Below are positions 1 to 6,099 of a stretch of DNA of 8,934 nucleotides, in pieces. Under the pieces are notes generated by a model. The model searched no databases. It saw nothing but the letters and a program-made list of their open reading frames with translations, and was not told the origin of the DNA. Origin of the DNA: JBMSHD01 sp049416425 (GTDB lineage: Bacteria; Pseudomonadota; Gammaproteobacteria; Francisellales; Francisellaceae); assembly GCA_049416425.1 (NCBI GenBank), contig JBMSHD010000091.1:1-8934 (forward strand), read 5' to 3'. Position 1 is the stretch's first letter, and every line of letters begins with the position of its first letter. Made by a program: the position numbers and the translations under genes.

Positions 1-185
1 ATCAATGGTTCAACGCCATTGTACAAGGTTTTCAATTTTTTGGGGAGTTTTCAGTCGTATAAGTCGATAAATTTCTTCCCCGAAAGGCAGCCATCGTAAT
101 CCAACATAAAAACCAGCGTTTTTTGCGAAATGGTAGAAGCGCTGCTGGATGAGCTGCTTGAAGAATTGTTAGCACCTGTTGGCAT
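1..185 (-). pseudogene. HAD-like ORF with poly-Ser leader, in-frame stop, runs off left edge
   Basis: Seen: an ATG at 185-183 has AGGA 8 nt upstream and opens a 44-codon frame that stops at TGA 53-51. The peptide starts MPTGANN, has eight consecutive serines written with mixed codons (TCT, TCA, AGC, TCC), and then KTLVFMLDYDGCLSGKKF. The hydrophobic strand followed by DYDGCLS resembles HAD-superfamily motif I (DxDGT/C), whose first Asp would be the nucleophile. Past the TGA the same frame stays open to the window edge and still looks protein-like (KLPKKLKTLYNGVEPL). Inference: the 5' end of a gene broken by a nonsense mutation, or interrupted by a sequence error. A disordered leader before a HAD motif could suit a secreted or effector-like phosphatase, but nothing else supports that. 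Two overlapping frames are also open here, so the assignment is tentative. Confidence 0.38.
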
Positions 186-254
186 CTTGTATTTCCTGAG
201 TAAACCATTGATGATGCCATCACTATACACTAATAAGCCAATTCGCTCTCAGTC

Positions 255-303
255 AAATGGCAGAAAAATACACTAAATTTTTAGATGCTTTTTTATGCCA
301 TTT
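255..303. repeat. 14-bp inverted repeat with one mismatch
   Basis: The arms are AAATGGCAGAAAAA (255-268) and TTTTTATGCCATTT (290-303). They are complementary at 13 of 14 positions, with G263 opposite A295 as the mismatch, and enclose a 21-nt AT-rich loop that holds its own small dyad CTAAATTTTTAG (273-284). No T-run follows on either strand, so it is not a standard intrinsic terminator. It lies upstream of the minus-strand HAD-like frame and could act as an operator, a leader hairpin, or the remnant of a small repeat element. Confidence 0.5.
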
Positions 304-397
304 AGCACCTAAAATCAAGCTAAAATTTAGTTTTGCTTTTTGCCAGTCTGTTAGCATACACTACCCACACCACAAGCAAACCGTCTTTTGTTGATTT

Positions 398-429
398 GTG
401 ATAATACCATTGACGTCATGGTATAGAAT
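398..429 (+). promoter_or_regulatory. Putative extended -10 promoter with overlapping operator-like dyad
   Basis: TG-T-GATAAT (398-405) fits an extended -10 element. It overlaps a dyad with arms ATACCAT (404-410) and ATGGTAT (418-424) around a GACGTC core. The arms extend to 10 bp each if one extra T in the left arm is bulged. The site sits about 55 bp before a short ORF with a strong Shine-Dalgarno. An alternative -10 is TAGAAT (424-429). No good -35 was found. The operator role is inferred from position. Confidence 0.33.
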
Positions 430-462
430 CACCATTTAACCATCCTAAAACAGGAGCAAATT

Positions 463-522
463 ATGATGGCAAAAGAGGGACCATCACCATCTAGCACTGA
501 AAAATCAATGAAACCCTCCTAA
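463..522 (+). CDS. 19-residue ORF, or 5' remnant of a frameshifted gene
   Basis: ATG at 463 is preceded by AGGAG at 452-456, a 6-nt spacing and one of the best ribosome binding sites in the window. The peptide is MMAKEGPSPSSTEKSMKPS, rich in Ser, Pro and charged residues, with no recognisable domain. Just before its TAA, the +1 frame becomes open and reads NPPNGQEVLKKLLAIHQIA, then runs antisense into the 3' end of msrA. So this is either a true micro-ORF or leader peptide, or the start of a longer gene that suffered a frameshift. It converges on msrA and is preceded by a promoter/dyad candidate. The short length makes chance hard to exclude. Confidence 0.28.
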   Translation: MMAKEGPSPSSTEKSMKPS

Positions 523-551
523 TGGCCAAGAAGTTTTAAAAAAGCTCTTAG

Positions 552-1049
552 CTATACATCAAATCGCTTTACACGCCAATGACATTCCGGCGATTTTTGC
601 AATCGACCATAATACTGTTGATGGTAATCTTCCGCCGACCAAAACCGGTGAGAAGTCGCATCAATAAGACGAGTTACTACCTCGAAACCCTTACGTTTCA
701 ATTGTTTTATTAACGCCTCCGCCACCTGCCTCTGCGCCTCATCGGCATAGAAGATCGCACTGAGATATTGACTGCCGATATCGACACCCTGGCCGTTGAT
801 CTGAGTTGGATCATGAATCTCAAAAAACAGTCTTGCCAGTGATTCATAGTCAACCACATCGGCATCAAAATCAATTTCAACGACCTCAAGATGCCCCGTT
901 GTTCCGCTTTTGACATCCTGATACGACGGATGATCCAATGCACCACCCATATAACCGCTAGTGACCTGCGACACCCCCGGCAGACTCGTGAAATAATACT
1001 CAACACCCCAGAAACAGCCTCCGGCAAAATAGGCTTTTTGTTTATTCAT
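552..1049 (-). CDS. msrA: Peptide-methionine (S)-S-oxide reductase MsrA
   Basis: This cytosolic repair enzyme reduces methionine-S-sulfoxide, free or in proteins, back to methionine with thioredoxin as electron donor. The 165-residue protein has the full MsrA signature set: GGCFWGVE with nucleophile Cys12, GHLEVVEIDFD (52-62), DPTQINGQGVDIGSQY (80-95) and FWSAEDYHQQYY (136-147). Cys156 in the C-terminal tail is the probable resolving cysteine, the only other Cys in the chain. There is no MsrB domain. ATG 1049 has AAGGAT upstream inside purK and overlaps the purK stop by 8 bp (ATGAATAA), so translation is probably coupled to purK. It is the last gene of the minus-strand block. Only a very weak hairpin with a T-run (553-538) follows its stop. 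Confidence 0.96.
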   Translation of the reverse strand: MNKQKAYFAGGCFWGVEYYFTSLPGVSQVTSGYMGGALDHPSYQDVKSGTTGHLEVVEIDFDADVVDYESLARLFFEIHDPTQINGQGVDIGSQYLSAIFYADEAQRQVAEALIKQLKRKGFEVVTRLIDATSHRFWSAEDYHQQYYGRLQKSPECHWRVKRFDV

Positions 1050-2142
1050 GTCTATCCTTAAGTTTGATTATCGAGTCGGCTTTTAACTGATTATACACCG
1101 ACTCGATGCGACTTTTGAAGCACTCGAGCGAATCGGCCATCACATTGATATGACCAAGTTTACGCCCGGCTCTTGGTCTTTTGCCGTAGGAATGAGCAAA
1201 AACGCCTTCTTCGGCTTTGAAATCAGGCGGCACATCCTCACCAATTAGATTGATCATCATCACATAAGGCGCCTTCAAGGCCACCGGTTCAACCGCTTCA
1301 CCGGCGATGGCCAGCATATGATTTCTAAACTGACTGACCGTGGCGCCATCGATAGACCAATGCCCTGAGTTATGGACTCTCGGTGCCATCTCATTGGCAT
1401 AAAGCACACCCGCTTTGACAAAAAATTCAACGGCAAAACTGCCGATATAGTTAAAATGCCGCATCAGCTCAGTAACGGCCGCTTGCGCCTGATCGACCAG
1501 TCGATGGTTAAAATCAAGAACATGGGTCTCTCTTAATATTCCCTCTCTATGCACATTTGTCACCAACGGATAGAAGGCAATATGGCCGAATCGATCTCGA
1601 GTGGCTACCTGAGAGACTTCATAGTCAAAATCGACAAAAGCCTCCGCCAAAAGCGCATAGCTACCGAGTTGCCGCCAGGCTTCATCCATGTCTTTCACAG
1701 TTTTAACGATATACTGTCCCTTACCATCGTAACCAAACTGACGGGTTTTAACGATAAATGGCAGCCCCAGCTTTTCTGCCGCCTGCTTGAGCATATCGAT
1801 ACTATCAACCGCCATAAAATCATTGGTGTTGATGTGAAGCGCCTGAAACAGGCGCTTCTCCTTCAATCTATCCTGTGCATGCGCCAGCGCTTCCACCGCC
1901 GGTTTAATCTGAACACCAAGCGCACTTAAGAGTCCTGGATTGATGTTTTCAATCTCATAGCTCACCACATCAAAATCAGCCAATCTTTCACGCCAATGCT
2001 CAATTTGTTGTTTCTCACACACTGGCAAAAACTCAGGTAAAGGAAATGACCTCACCTCAAACGGACTCTCCTCCTTGACGCTTGCTTTCAGCATATCCGC
2101 CAACTGCCCTCGCCCCAATATGGCAATCTTTATCTTTTCCAT
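1042..2142 (-). CDS. purK: N5-carboxyaminoimidazole ribonucleotide synthase PurK
   Basis: PurK uses ATP and bicarbonate to convert aminoimidazole ribonucleotide to N5-CAIR in de novo purine synthesis; PurE then isomerises the product. The ATP-grasp architecture is clear. Counting from ATG 2142, there is an N-terminal ILGRGQL loop (about 8-14), the ATP-binding VKTRQFGYDGKGQ (131-143) and the signature NEMAPRVHNSGH (250-261) followed by VSQFRNHMLAIAG; the C-terminal region carries GKRPRAGRKLGHIN. The 366-residue length fits the family (about 355-380). The start is uncertain: GTG 2160 overlaps the ligA stop as GTGA and would add six Lys/Val-rich residues, and GTG 2151 is also possible. ATG 2142 gives the usual N-terminus. 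The AAGG near 2167 suits GTG 2151 best by spacing. No purE lies in the window, so the pair is split here. Confidence 0.95.
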   Translation of the reverse strand: MEKIKIAILGRGQLADMLKASVKEESPFEVRSFPLPEFLPVCEKQQIEHWRERLADFDVVSYEIENINPGLLSALGVQIKPAVEALAHAQDRLKEKRLFQALHINTNDFMAVDSIDMLKQAAEKLGLPFIVKTRQFGYDGKGQYIVKTVKDMDEAWRQLGSYALLAEAFVDFDYEVSQVATRDRFGHIAFYPLVTNVHREGILRETHVLDFNHRLVDQAQAAVTELMRHFNYIGSFAVEFFVKAGVLYANEMAPRVHNSGHWSIDGATVSQFRNHMLAIAGEAVEPVALKAPYVMMINLIGEDVPPDFKAEEGVFAHSYGKRPRAGRKLGHINVMADSLECFKSRIESVYNQLKADSIIKLKDRHE

Positions 2143-2156
2143 CTTTTTCACTTTTT

Positions 2157-4184
2157 TCACGCCCTTAACAACTCCATCAATTTTTGCTCGTCGATGATCG
2201 CTATTTTCAACGCTTCGGCCTTAGCCAGTTTAGAACCAGCCTTTTCACCGGCGATAACCATATCCGTCTTTGCCGACACCGAGCCTGTGACTTTGGCGCC
2301 AAGCTGCTGCAATCTCGCCTTTAATTCATCGCGTGAGAAATGAGTCAGACTACCGGTTAACACCAGCGTCTTATTTGCAAAAAAATGAGTGCTTTGGGGG
2401 CTTGGCGCAATCGGTTTGATTTCGATATCAACACCGACTGCATGCAAATCCTCAATCAGCGCCATATTCTCGCTATTCTGCCAAAAATGCACGATATTAT
2501 GGGCGATTTTATCACCGACATCATCGATGGCTTTCAGATCATCAAAAGAGGCCACTTTAAGACGCTCAAGCGTTGAAAAATGCTCTGCCAATGATCTGGC
2601 GATGACCTCACCAACCTCACGAATACCGATGGCATAAATAAAGCGCGCCAGGGTAACCGCTTTGCTGGCTTCAACAGCCGCCAAAAGATTTAATGCCGAC
2701 TTTCTGCCCATGCGCTCAAGTCCGCTTAATAGCGGCAAACTCAGGCGATACAGATCGGCAGGGAATATCACAATTTCCTTATCGACCAGCTGCTCAACAA
2801 GCTTGTCACCCAAACCATCGATATCCATGGCCTTTCTAGAGGCAAAATGAACGATACGCTCCTTTCTCTGTGCCTTACAGCTCCAATCCCCTGTGCACCT
2901 GGCCACCGCTTCTGACTCACTGTAGAACACCTCACTGTGACACACCGGACAACGATCAGGAAATACAATCTCGGCGATCTTATGTTCATGACGATATTGC
3001 ATGAGCACTCTGACGACCTCAGGAATCACGTCACCGGCTCGCCTCACGATAACCCGATCATGCACATGAATATCTTTTCTGGCAATCTCATCTTTATTGT
3101 GAAGCGTGGCATTTGACAGGATCACTCCACCGACGGCTACCGGTTTTAATCTCGCCACCGGCGTAATCGCACCGGTTCTGCCAACCTGAAAATCGACCGC
3201 CAGAATCTCGGTTTCCACTTCTTCGGCCGGAAATTTATGCGCCAGAGCCCACCTCGGAGCCTTGGCGATATAACCACAAACCGTCTGTAAGGCAATCGAG
3301 TCAAGCTTATAAACCAAGCCATCAATATCATAAGGCAAATCCGCCCGTTTATGCGCCATGGTCTTATAATAGTCCAAAAGGCCGGCAGCAGCGTCAACTA
3401 CCTTGATATCGCGAGCGATACTAAAGCCCCAGCTGGCAAATTTCTGCATCAGCTCAAACTGAGTATCCGGCGCGTCGAAGTCATTCGACACCTCACCGAC
3501 ACCATAAGCATACATGCGTAGATGTCGCTTCGCGGCAATTTTACTGTCGAGCTGGCGAATACTACCGGCGGCGGCATTTCGAGGATTGGCAAAGGGTTTA
3601 TCGCCTGCTCGCTCGGCGATTTGATTCAATCTTAAAAAATCCGCCTTGTTGATGACAACCTCACCACGAACCTCAACATAATCAGGAACCTCACCGTTTA
3701 GGCGCAAAGGCACATTGCGAATGGTTCTGACATTGGCTGTCACCACCTCACCTTCAGTGCCATCACCCCGCGTCACGGCATGACTCAAAAGGCCTTTCTC
3801 ATAATGAATACTGATAGCCAGGCCGTCGAGTTTAGGCTCACACTCAAATGCCAGTGATGATGCGCCGGTCAAGGCCAAAAGACGATGATAAAATGCCACA
3901 ACCTCCTCATCACTAAAGCCGTTTGACAGCGACAGCATCGGTACTTTATGGCTCATCACCTCAAATTTCGTCAATGCTAAGCCGCCGACTCGCTGAGTCG
4001 GTGAATCCTCACTGATAAGCTCCGGATGTGCCGATTCCAATTCCTGTAGCTGACAATAAAGCACATCGTATTCCTTGTCGCTGACTAAGGGTTCATCAAG
4101 CGCATAATAGTGATAGTTATAAAGAATAAGCTTCTGACGCAGATCATCAACCTGCTTTTGAAGCGCTGAAGACGCAATAGACAT
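2157..4184 (-). CDS. ligA: NAD(+)-dependent DNA ligase LigA
   Basis: The essential replicative ligase seals 3'-OH/5'-phosphate nicks, including Okazaki fragments, with NAD+ as adenylate donor. Counted from ATG 4184 the protein has 675 residues (E. coli about 671). Domains in order: domain Ia helices with YHYYALDEP (about 24-32), adenylation domain with catalytic Lys118 in CEPKLDGLAIS, NPRNAAAGSIRQLD (200-213), OB fold with FQVGRTGAITPVARLKPV (332-349), Cys4 zinc finger C412/C415/C430/C436, helix-hairpin-helix repeats (about 445-570) and a C-terminal BRCT domain (about 600-675). The frame extends upstream to a TTG at 4247, but that extension is unlike the family and overlaps a promoter candidate. 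ATG 4184 matches the usual N-terminus, though its Shine-Dalgarno is poor. The stop touches the purK start region, and rpe lies 64 bp upstream. Confidence 0.97.
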   Translation of the reverse strand: MSIASSALQKQVDDLRQKLILYNYHYYALDEPLVSDKEYDVLYCQLQELESAHPELISEDSPTQRVGGLALTKFEVMSHKVPMLSLSNGFSDEEVVAFYHRLLALTGASSLAFECEPKLDGLAISIHYEKGLLSHAVTRGDGTEGEVVTANVRTIRNVPLRLNGEVPDYVEVRGEVVINKADFLRLNQIAERAGDKPFANPRNAAAGSIRQLDSKIAAKRHLRMYAYGVGEVSNDFDAPDTQFELMQKFASWGFSIARDIKVVDAAAGLLDYYKTMAHKRADLPYDIDGLVYKLDSIALQTVCGYIAKAPRWALAHKFPAEEVETEILAVDFQVGRTGAITPVARLKPVAVGGVILSNATLHNKDEIARKDIHVHDRVIVRRAGDVIPEVVRVLMQYRHEHKIAEIVFPDRCPVCHSEVFYSESEAVARCTGDWSCKAQRKERIVHFASRKAMDIDGLGDKLVEQLVDKEIVIFPADLYRLSLPLLSGLERMGRKSALNLLAAVEASKAVTLARFIYAIGIREVGEVIARSLAEHFSTLERLKVASFDDLKAIDDVGDKIAHNIVHFWQNSENMALIEDLHAVGVDIEIKPIAPSPQSTHFFANKTLVLTGSLTHFSRDELKARLQQLGAKVTGSVSAKTDMVIAGEKAGSKLAKAEALKIAIIDEQKLMELLRA

Positions 4185-4218
4185 AGACCAATACAGGACT
4201 TCAATTTTCAATAGGGTT

Positions 4219-4247
4219 ATGATACTGGATCGAGTATTCCACCTCAA
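4219..4247 (-). promoter_or_regulatory. Putative sigma-70 promoter for ligA-purK-msrA
   Basis: On the minus strand TTGAGG (4247-4242) and TATCAT (4224-4219) are separated by 17 bp, matching 4/6 and 5/6 of the -35 and -10 consensus. Transcription would start near 4212, giving a leader of about 27 nt before the ligA ATG. The site starts right after the rpe stop, which would let ligA be expressed apart from rpe. Confidence 0.35.
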
Positions 4248-4248
4248 T

Positions 4249-4914
4249 CTATTTATCGATTAAAACGCTTCTTAAATCGGTGATGGCTTTCTCATAATCA
4301 GGCTGCCCAAAAACGGCGGCTCCAGCAACAAAGGCATCGACGCCACTGTGCGACAGCCTGGCAATATTGTCTTTATTCACACCACCATCGATCTCAAGCA
4401 GAATACCAGGATTTCTCTGATCTATCCATGCTCTGCATTGACCGACTTTATCAAACATCGCCGGAATAAAGCGTTGCCCGCCAAAGCCCGGGTTCACCGA
4501 CATCATCAACACACGATCCAGTTTATCGACGACATGATCAGCCGTTGAGATATCAGTCGCTGGATTCAAGGCAATTCCTGCATCAATACCAAATGATTTA
4601 ATCAAAGCCAGCGATCTGTCGACATGTCTCGTTGCCTCTGGATGAAAGACGATGCTATCGGCACCGGCTTCGGCAAATTTTACGATCAAATCATCCACCG
4701 GTTCAACCATCAGATGCACATCCATACGGGCATCGATACCATCTTTTCTCAAGGCCTCAAGCATCATGGCACCAAACGTCAGATTCGGCACATAATGGTT
4801 ATCCATGACATCGAAGTGAATACCATCGGCACCTGCCGCCATAACCGCACGAATATCATCACCCAATCGCGCCATATTGGCCGAGAGGATAGAAGGGTTG
4901 ATCTGATAGTGCAT
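4249..4914 (-). CDS. rpe: Ribulose-phosphate 3-epimerase
   Basis: Rpe interconverts D-ribulose 5-phosphate and D-xylulose 5-phosphate in the non-oxidative pentose phosphate pathway. The 221-residue TIM barrel has every signature: INPSILSANMARLGDD (5-20), GIHFDVMDNHYVPNLTFG (31-48), MDVHLMVEP (64-72), VNPGFGGQRF (140-149) and EIDGGVN (174-180), ending with the phosphate-binding VAGAAVFG (196-203). The metal ligands His33, Asp35, His67 and Asp176 are present, with Asp35 and Asp176 as the acid/base pair. ATG 4914 has a perfect AGGAG at 4925-4921. A near-consensus promoter lies just upstream, so rpe probably heads an rpe-ligA-purK-msrA unit. No gph follows, unlike the rpe-gph order known from enterobacteria. 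Confidence 0.97.
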   Translation of the reverse strand: MHYQINPSILSANMARLGDDIRAVMAAGADGIHFDVMDNHYVPNLTFGAMMLEALRKDGIDARMDVHLMVEPVDDLIVKFAEAGADSIVFHPEATRHVDRSLALIKSFGIDAGIALNPATDISTADHVVDKLDRVLMMSVNPGFGGQRFIPAMFDKVGQCRAWIDQRNPGILLEIDGGVNKDNIARLSHSGVDAFVAGAAVFGQPDYEKAITDLRSVLIDK

Positions 4915-4945
4915 AGCTTACTCCTAAAATACGCTGCTTTTCGTC

Positions 4946-4974
4946 ATTAAACGCCCAGTCTATAGCACTGACAA
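4946..4974 (-). promoter_or_regulatory. Near-consensus sigma-70 promoter for rpe
   Basis: On the minus strand TTGTCA (4974-4969) and TTTAAT (4951-4946) are exactly 17 bp apart, each one mismatch from consensus. The predicted start point is near 4938, giving a leader of about 24 nt that contains the AGGAG of rpe. This is the best-matching promoter I found in the window, and it splits the minus-strand block into ppa plus CHMI-like and rpe onward. Confidence 0.55.
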
Positions 4975-5000
4975 CGCATTTGCGAGCGCTTTTCAGCCAT

Positions 5001-5093
5001 TTATGCTTCAAATAGCAACAGCCTTTTGGCACCTTCTTCTTTTTCAAACAGAGCAGGTAATTTTGCGTGGGTTTCTAGATAAGGCGAAAGAGG
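5001..5093 (-). other. Protein-like open stretch without start, between CHMI-like gene and rpe
   Basis: After the CHMI-like stop (TAA 5102-5100) and a second stop (TAG 5096-5094), the same frame is open for 30 codons to TAA 5003-5001. It reads SPYLETHAKLPALFEKEEGA and then KRLLLFEA, with the balanced composition of a real C-terminus rather than random sequence. It has no ATG and no evident ribosome binding site. It could be a decayed end of the isomerase gene, a gene remnant, or chance. Confidence 0.2.
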
Positions 5094-5099
5094 CTAAGG

Positions 5100-5411
5100 T
5101 TAATAATAATACTCTGCCAGATCAATAATCTCGACACTGGCTTTACCGCCAAATGGCTCAAAAGCCTGCTGCAAGAGTTGCGCCAGCTTCTGTTTTTGCG
5201 CCGCTGTGCGACCAGCAAGAAGTCTGACCTGAATATAGCTATGTGGCGTATTTTTGCCGCCGGTCTGTAAGGCATCAAAATAATGAATGCGGGTCATGAT
5301 ACGCTCAGGCACAAACAGCTCTGATGCCGACATGGCGGCAAACGCTTGCTTCAGCATCTCATCTTCTCTGAATTTCAATGCCGCCGCGCAACTGATAATA
5401 CAATGCGGCAT
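5100..5411 (-). CDS. 5-carboxymethyl-2-hydroxymuconate isomerase (CHMI/HpaF) family protein
   Basis: The 103-residue protein starts MPHCIIS, the N-terminus of the CHMI branch of the tautomerase superfamily, where Pro2 exposed after Met removal is the general base. RIMTRIHYFDALQTG (37-51) matches the RSRVHW-type segment of HpaF, and the C-terminal strand VEIID also fits. HpaF is usually 115-126 residues, so the tail (ending AEYYY) is short. HpaF acts in homoprotocatechuate breakdown, but no hpa gene is near, so the substrate is unknown. ATG 5411 lies 4 bp after the ppa stop, and AAGGAT at the end of ppa serves as its Shine-Dalgarno. The frame extends upstream of this ATG inside ppa, but those residues are antisense-free overlap noise and unlike the family. 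Probably co-transcribed with ppa. A cofactor-free tautomerase is the safe call. Confidence 0.8.
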   Translation of the reverse strand: MPHCIISCAAALKFREDEMLKQAFAAMSASELFVPERIMTRIHYFDALQTGGKNTPHSYIQVRLLAGRTAAQKQKLAQLLQQAFEPFGGKASVEIIDLAEYYY

Positions 5412-5415
5412 AATC

Positions 5416-5940
5416 TTAATCCTTAAAACGCTTGATGGAGGCCATAATCTCGGCTTTTGCAGAATCGGCATCTTCATAGCCATCCACTTTGACCCATTTG
5501 TTGGGTTCGAGATCTTTATAGTGTTCAAAGAAGTGTTTAATTTGTGCCATTAGAAGTTCAGGCAGATCGGAAATTTCGTTGACATGGCTGTAAGCCTTAG
5601 TCAACTTATCACTTGGCACGGCAATAATTTTGGCATCGACACCTGACTCATCGGTCATCTTAAGCACGCCAACCGGACGACAGTTGATCACCACACCAGG
5701 GCGAAGCGCCACAGGGGTTGGCACCAGCACATCAACCGGATCACCATCTTCAGACAAAGTATTGGGAACAAAACCATAATTGCAAGGGTATTGCATGCTT
5801 GCACTCATGAAACGATCGACGACCAGCATTTCACTGTCTTTATCAAATTCATATTTTACCGGCTCATTATTGGCTGGAATCTCAATAACAACATTGATAT
5901 CATTCGGCACATCTTTGCCGTGTTTAATATTTTTCAACAT
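5416..5940 (-). CDS. ppa: Inorganic pyrophosphatase (family I)
   Basis: Ppa hydrolyses pyrophosphate from nucleic acid, amino acid and nucleotide activation reactions in the cytosol, with Mg2+. The 174-residue protein is close in length and sequence to the E. coli hexameric enzyme (about 176). Visible elements: VVIEIPANNEPVKYEFD (17-33) with Glu20 and Lys29, VDRFMSASMQYPCNYGF (41-57) with Arg43 and Tyr55, the metal-binding signature DGDPVDVLV (65-73) with Asp65, Asp67 and Asp70, then Asp102 and Lys104, and HFFEHYKDLE (136-145) with Tyr141 and Lys142. ATG 5940 is preceded by AGGAT. It is divergent from the TauE/SafE gene across about 160 bp. No clear sigma-70 promoter was identified on this strand; TTGAAT with GACAAT 17 bp later in the upstream region is only a weak candidate. 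Confidence 0.98.
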   Translation of the reverse strand: MLKNIKHGKDVPNDINVVIEIPANNEPVKYEFDKDSEMLVVDRFMSASMQYPCNYGFVPNTLSEDGDPVDVLVPTPVALRPGVVINCRPVGVLKMTDESGVDAKIIAVPSDKLTKAYSHVNEISDLPELLMAQIKHFFEHYKDLEPNKWVKVDGYEDADSAKAEIMASIKRFKD

Positions 5941-6036
5941 GACTTATCCTGTATTTCTAGATGTATAAACAAAATGGTGATTGATATTGTCGTGGATTTG
6001 CTTTAAATATTCAAGATCAAATTTCGACGCCTCCCT

Positions 6037-6064
6037 ATTATCGCCCAACAAAACATGCGATAAT
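6037..6064 (+). promoter_or_regulatory. Perfect 8-bp dyad overlapping an extended -10 element
   Basis: ATTATCGC (6037-6044) and GCGATAAT (6057-6064) are perfect inverted repeats separated by 12 bp. The right arm is part of TG-C-GATAAT (6056-6064), an extended -10 that would start the TauE/SafE transcript near 6071. A regulator bound to both half-sites would cover the promoter. The spacing suits a dimeric regulator binding one face of the helix. No regulator gene lies nearby. Confidence 0.42.
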
Positions 6065-6099
6065 CTCAAAATGCGTTATTGATAATACATCATTCAAAC

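Larger units (their letters stand above)
186..462. other. AT-rich intergenic region between two divergent small or broken ORFs
   Basis: This AT-rich stretch has no convincing protein frame. It contains the 255-303 inverted repeat, several CTAAA/TTTAG blocks (272-284, 312-316, 320-330), and the promoter/dyad near 398-429. On the minus strand TTGACT (256-251) and TATAGT (227-222) look like promoter hexamers but are 23 bp apart, which is too far for a normal sigma-70 site. Confidence 0.5.

Noticed and set aside
10..168. Minus-strand open stretch ending GEEIYRLIRLKTPQKIENLV
   Set aside because: It has no start codon after the preceding stop and no ribosome binding site. It looks protein-like and is the main rival to the HAD-like frame, but was not called as a gene.
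32..223. Minus-strand 63-codon frame starting MMASSMVYSG
   Set aside because: It overlaps the frame with the better ribosome binding site, poly-Ser and DYDG motif. Its own sequence is rich in Trp, Cys and Arg with no recognisable pattern.
130..276. Plus-strand frame MVEALLDELLEELLAPVG
   Set aside because: It is the antisense of the serine-codon tract; the Leu/Glu-rich pattern is a by-product, and it has no ribosome binding site.
538..553. Terminator after msrA (AGCT-AAG-AGCT followed by T's, minus strand)
   Set aside because: The stem is only 4 bp; too weak to call despite the T-run.
1549..1929. 126-codon plus-strand frame inside purK
   Set aside because: It is entirely antisense to the strongly conserved PurK sequence; a shadow frame.
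4185..4247. N-terminal extension of LigA from TTG 4247
   Set aside because: The 21 added residues are not family-like and the DNA overlaps a plausible promoter; ATG 4184 gives the normal N-terminus.
4947..5000. 17-codon minus-strand ORF MAEKRSQMRCQCYRLGV abutting the TAA at 5003-5001
   Set aside because: It has no Shine-Dalgarno and overlaps the rpe promoter hexamers; too short to support.
4859..5047. 62-codon minus-strand frame overlapping the rpe 5' end
   Set aside because: It needs a TTG start, has no ribosome binding site, and runs through the rpe start in another frame.
5780..6006. Plus-strand frames antisense to the ppa 5' end
   Set aside because: They are shadows of the conserved Ppa coding sequence with no independent support.
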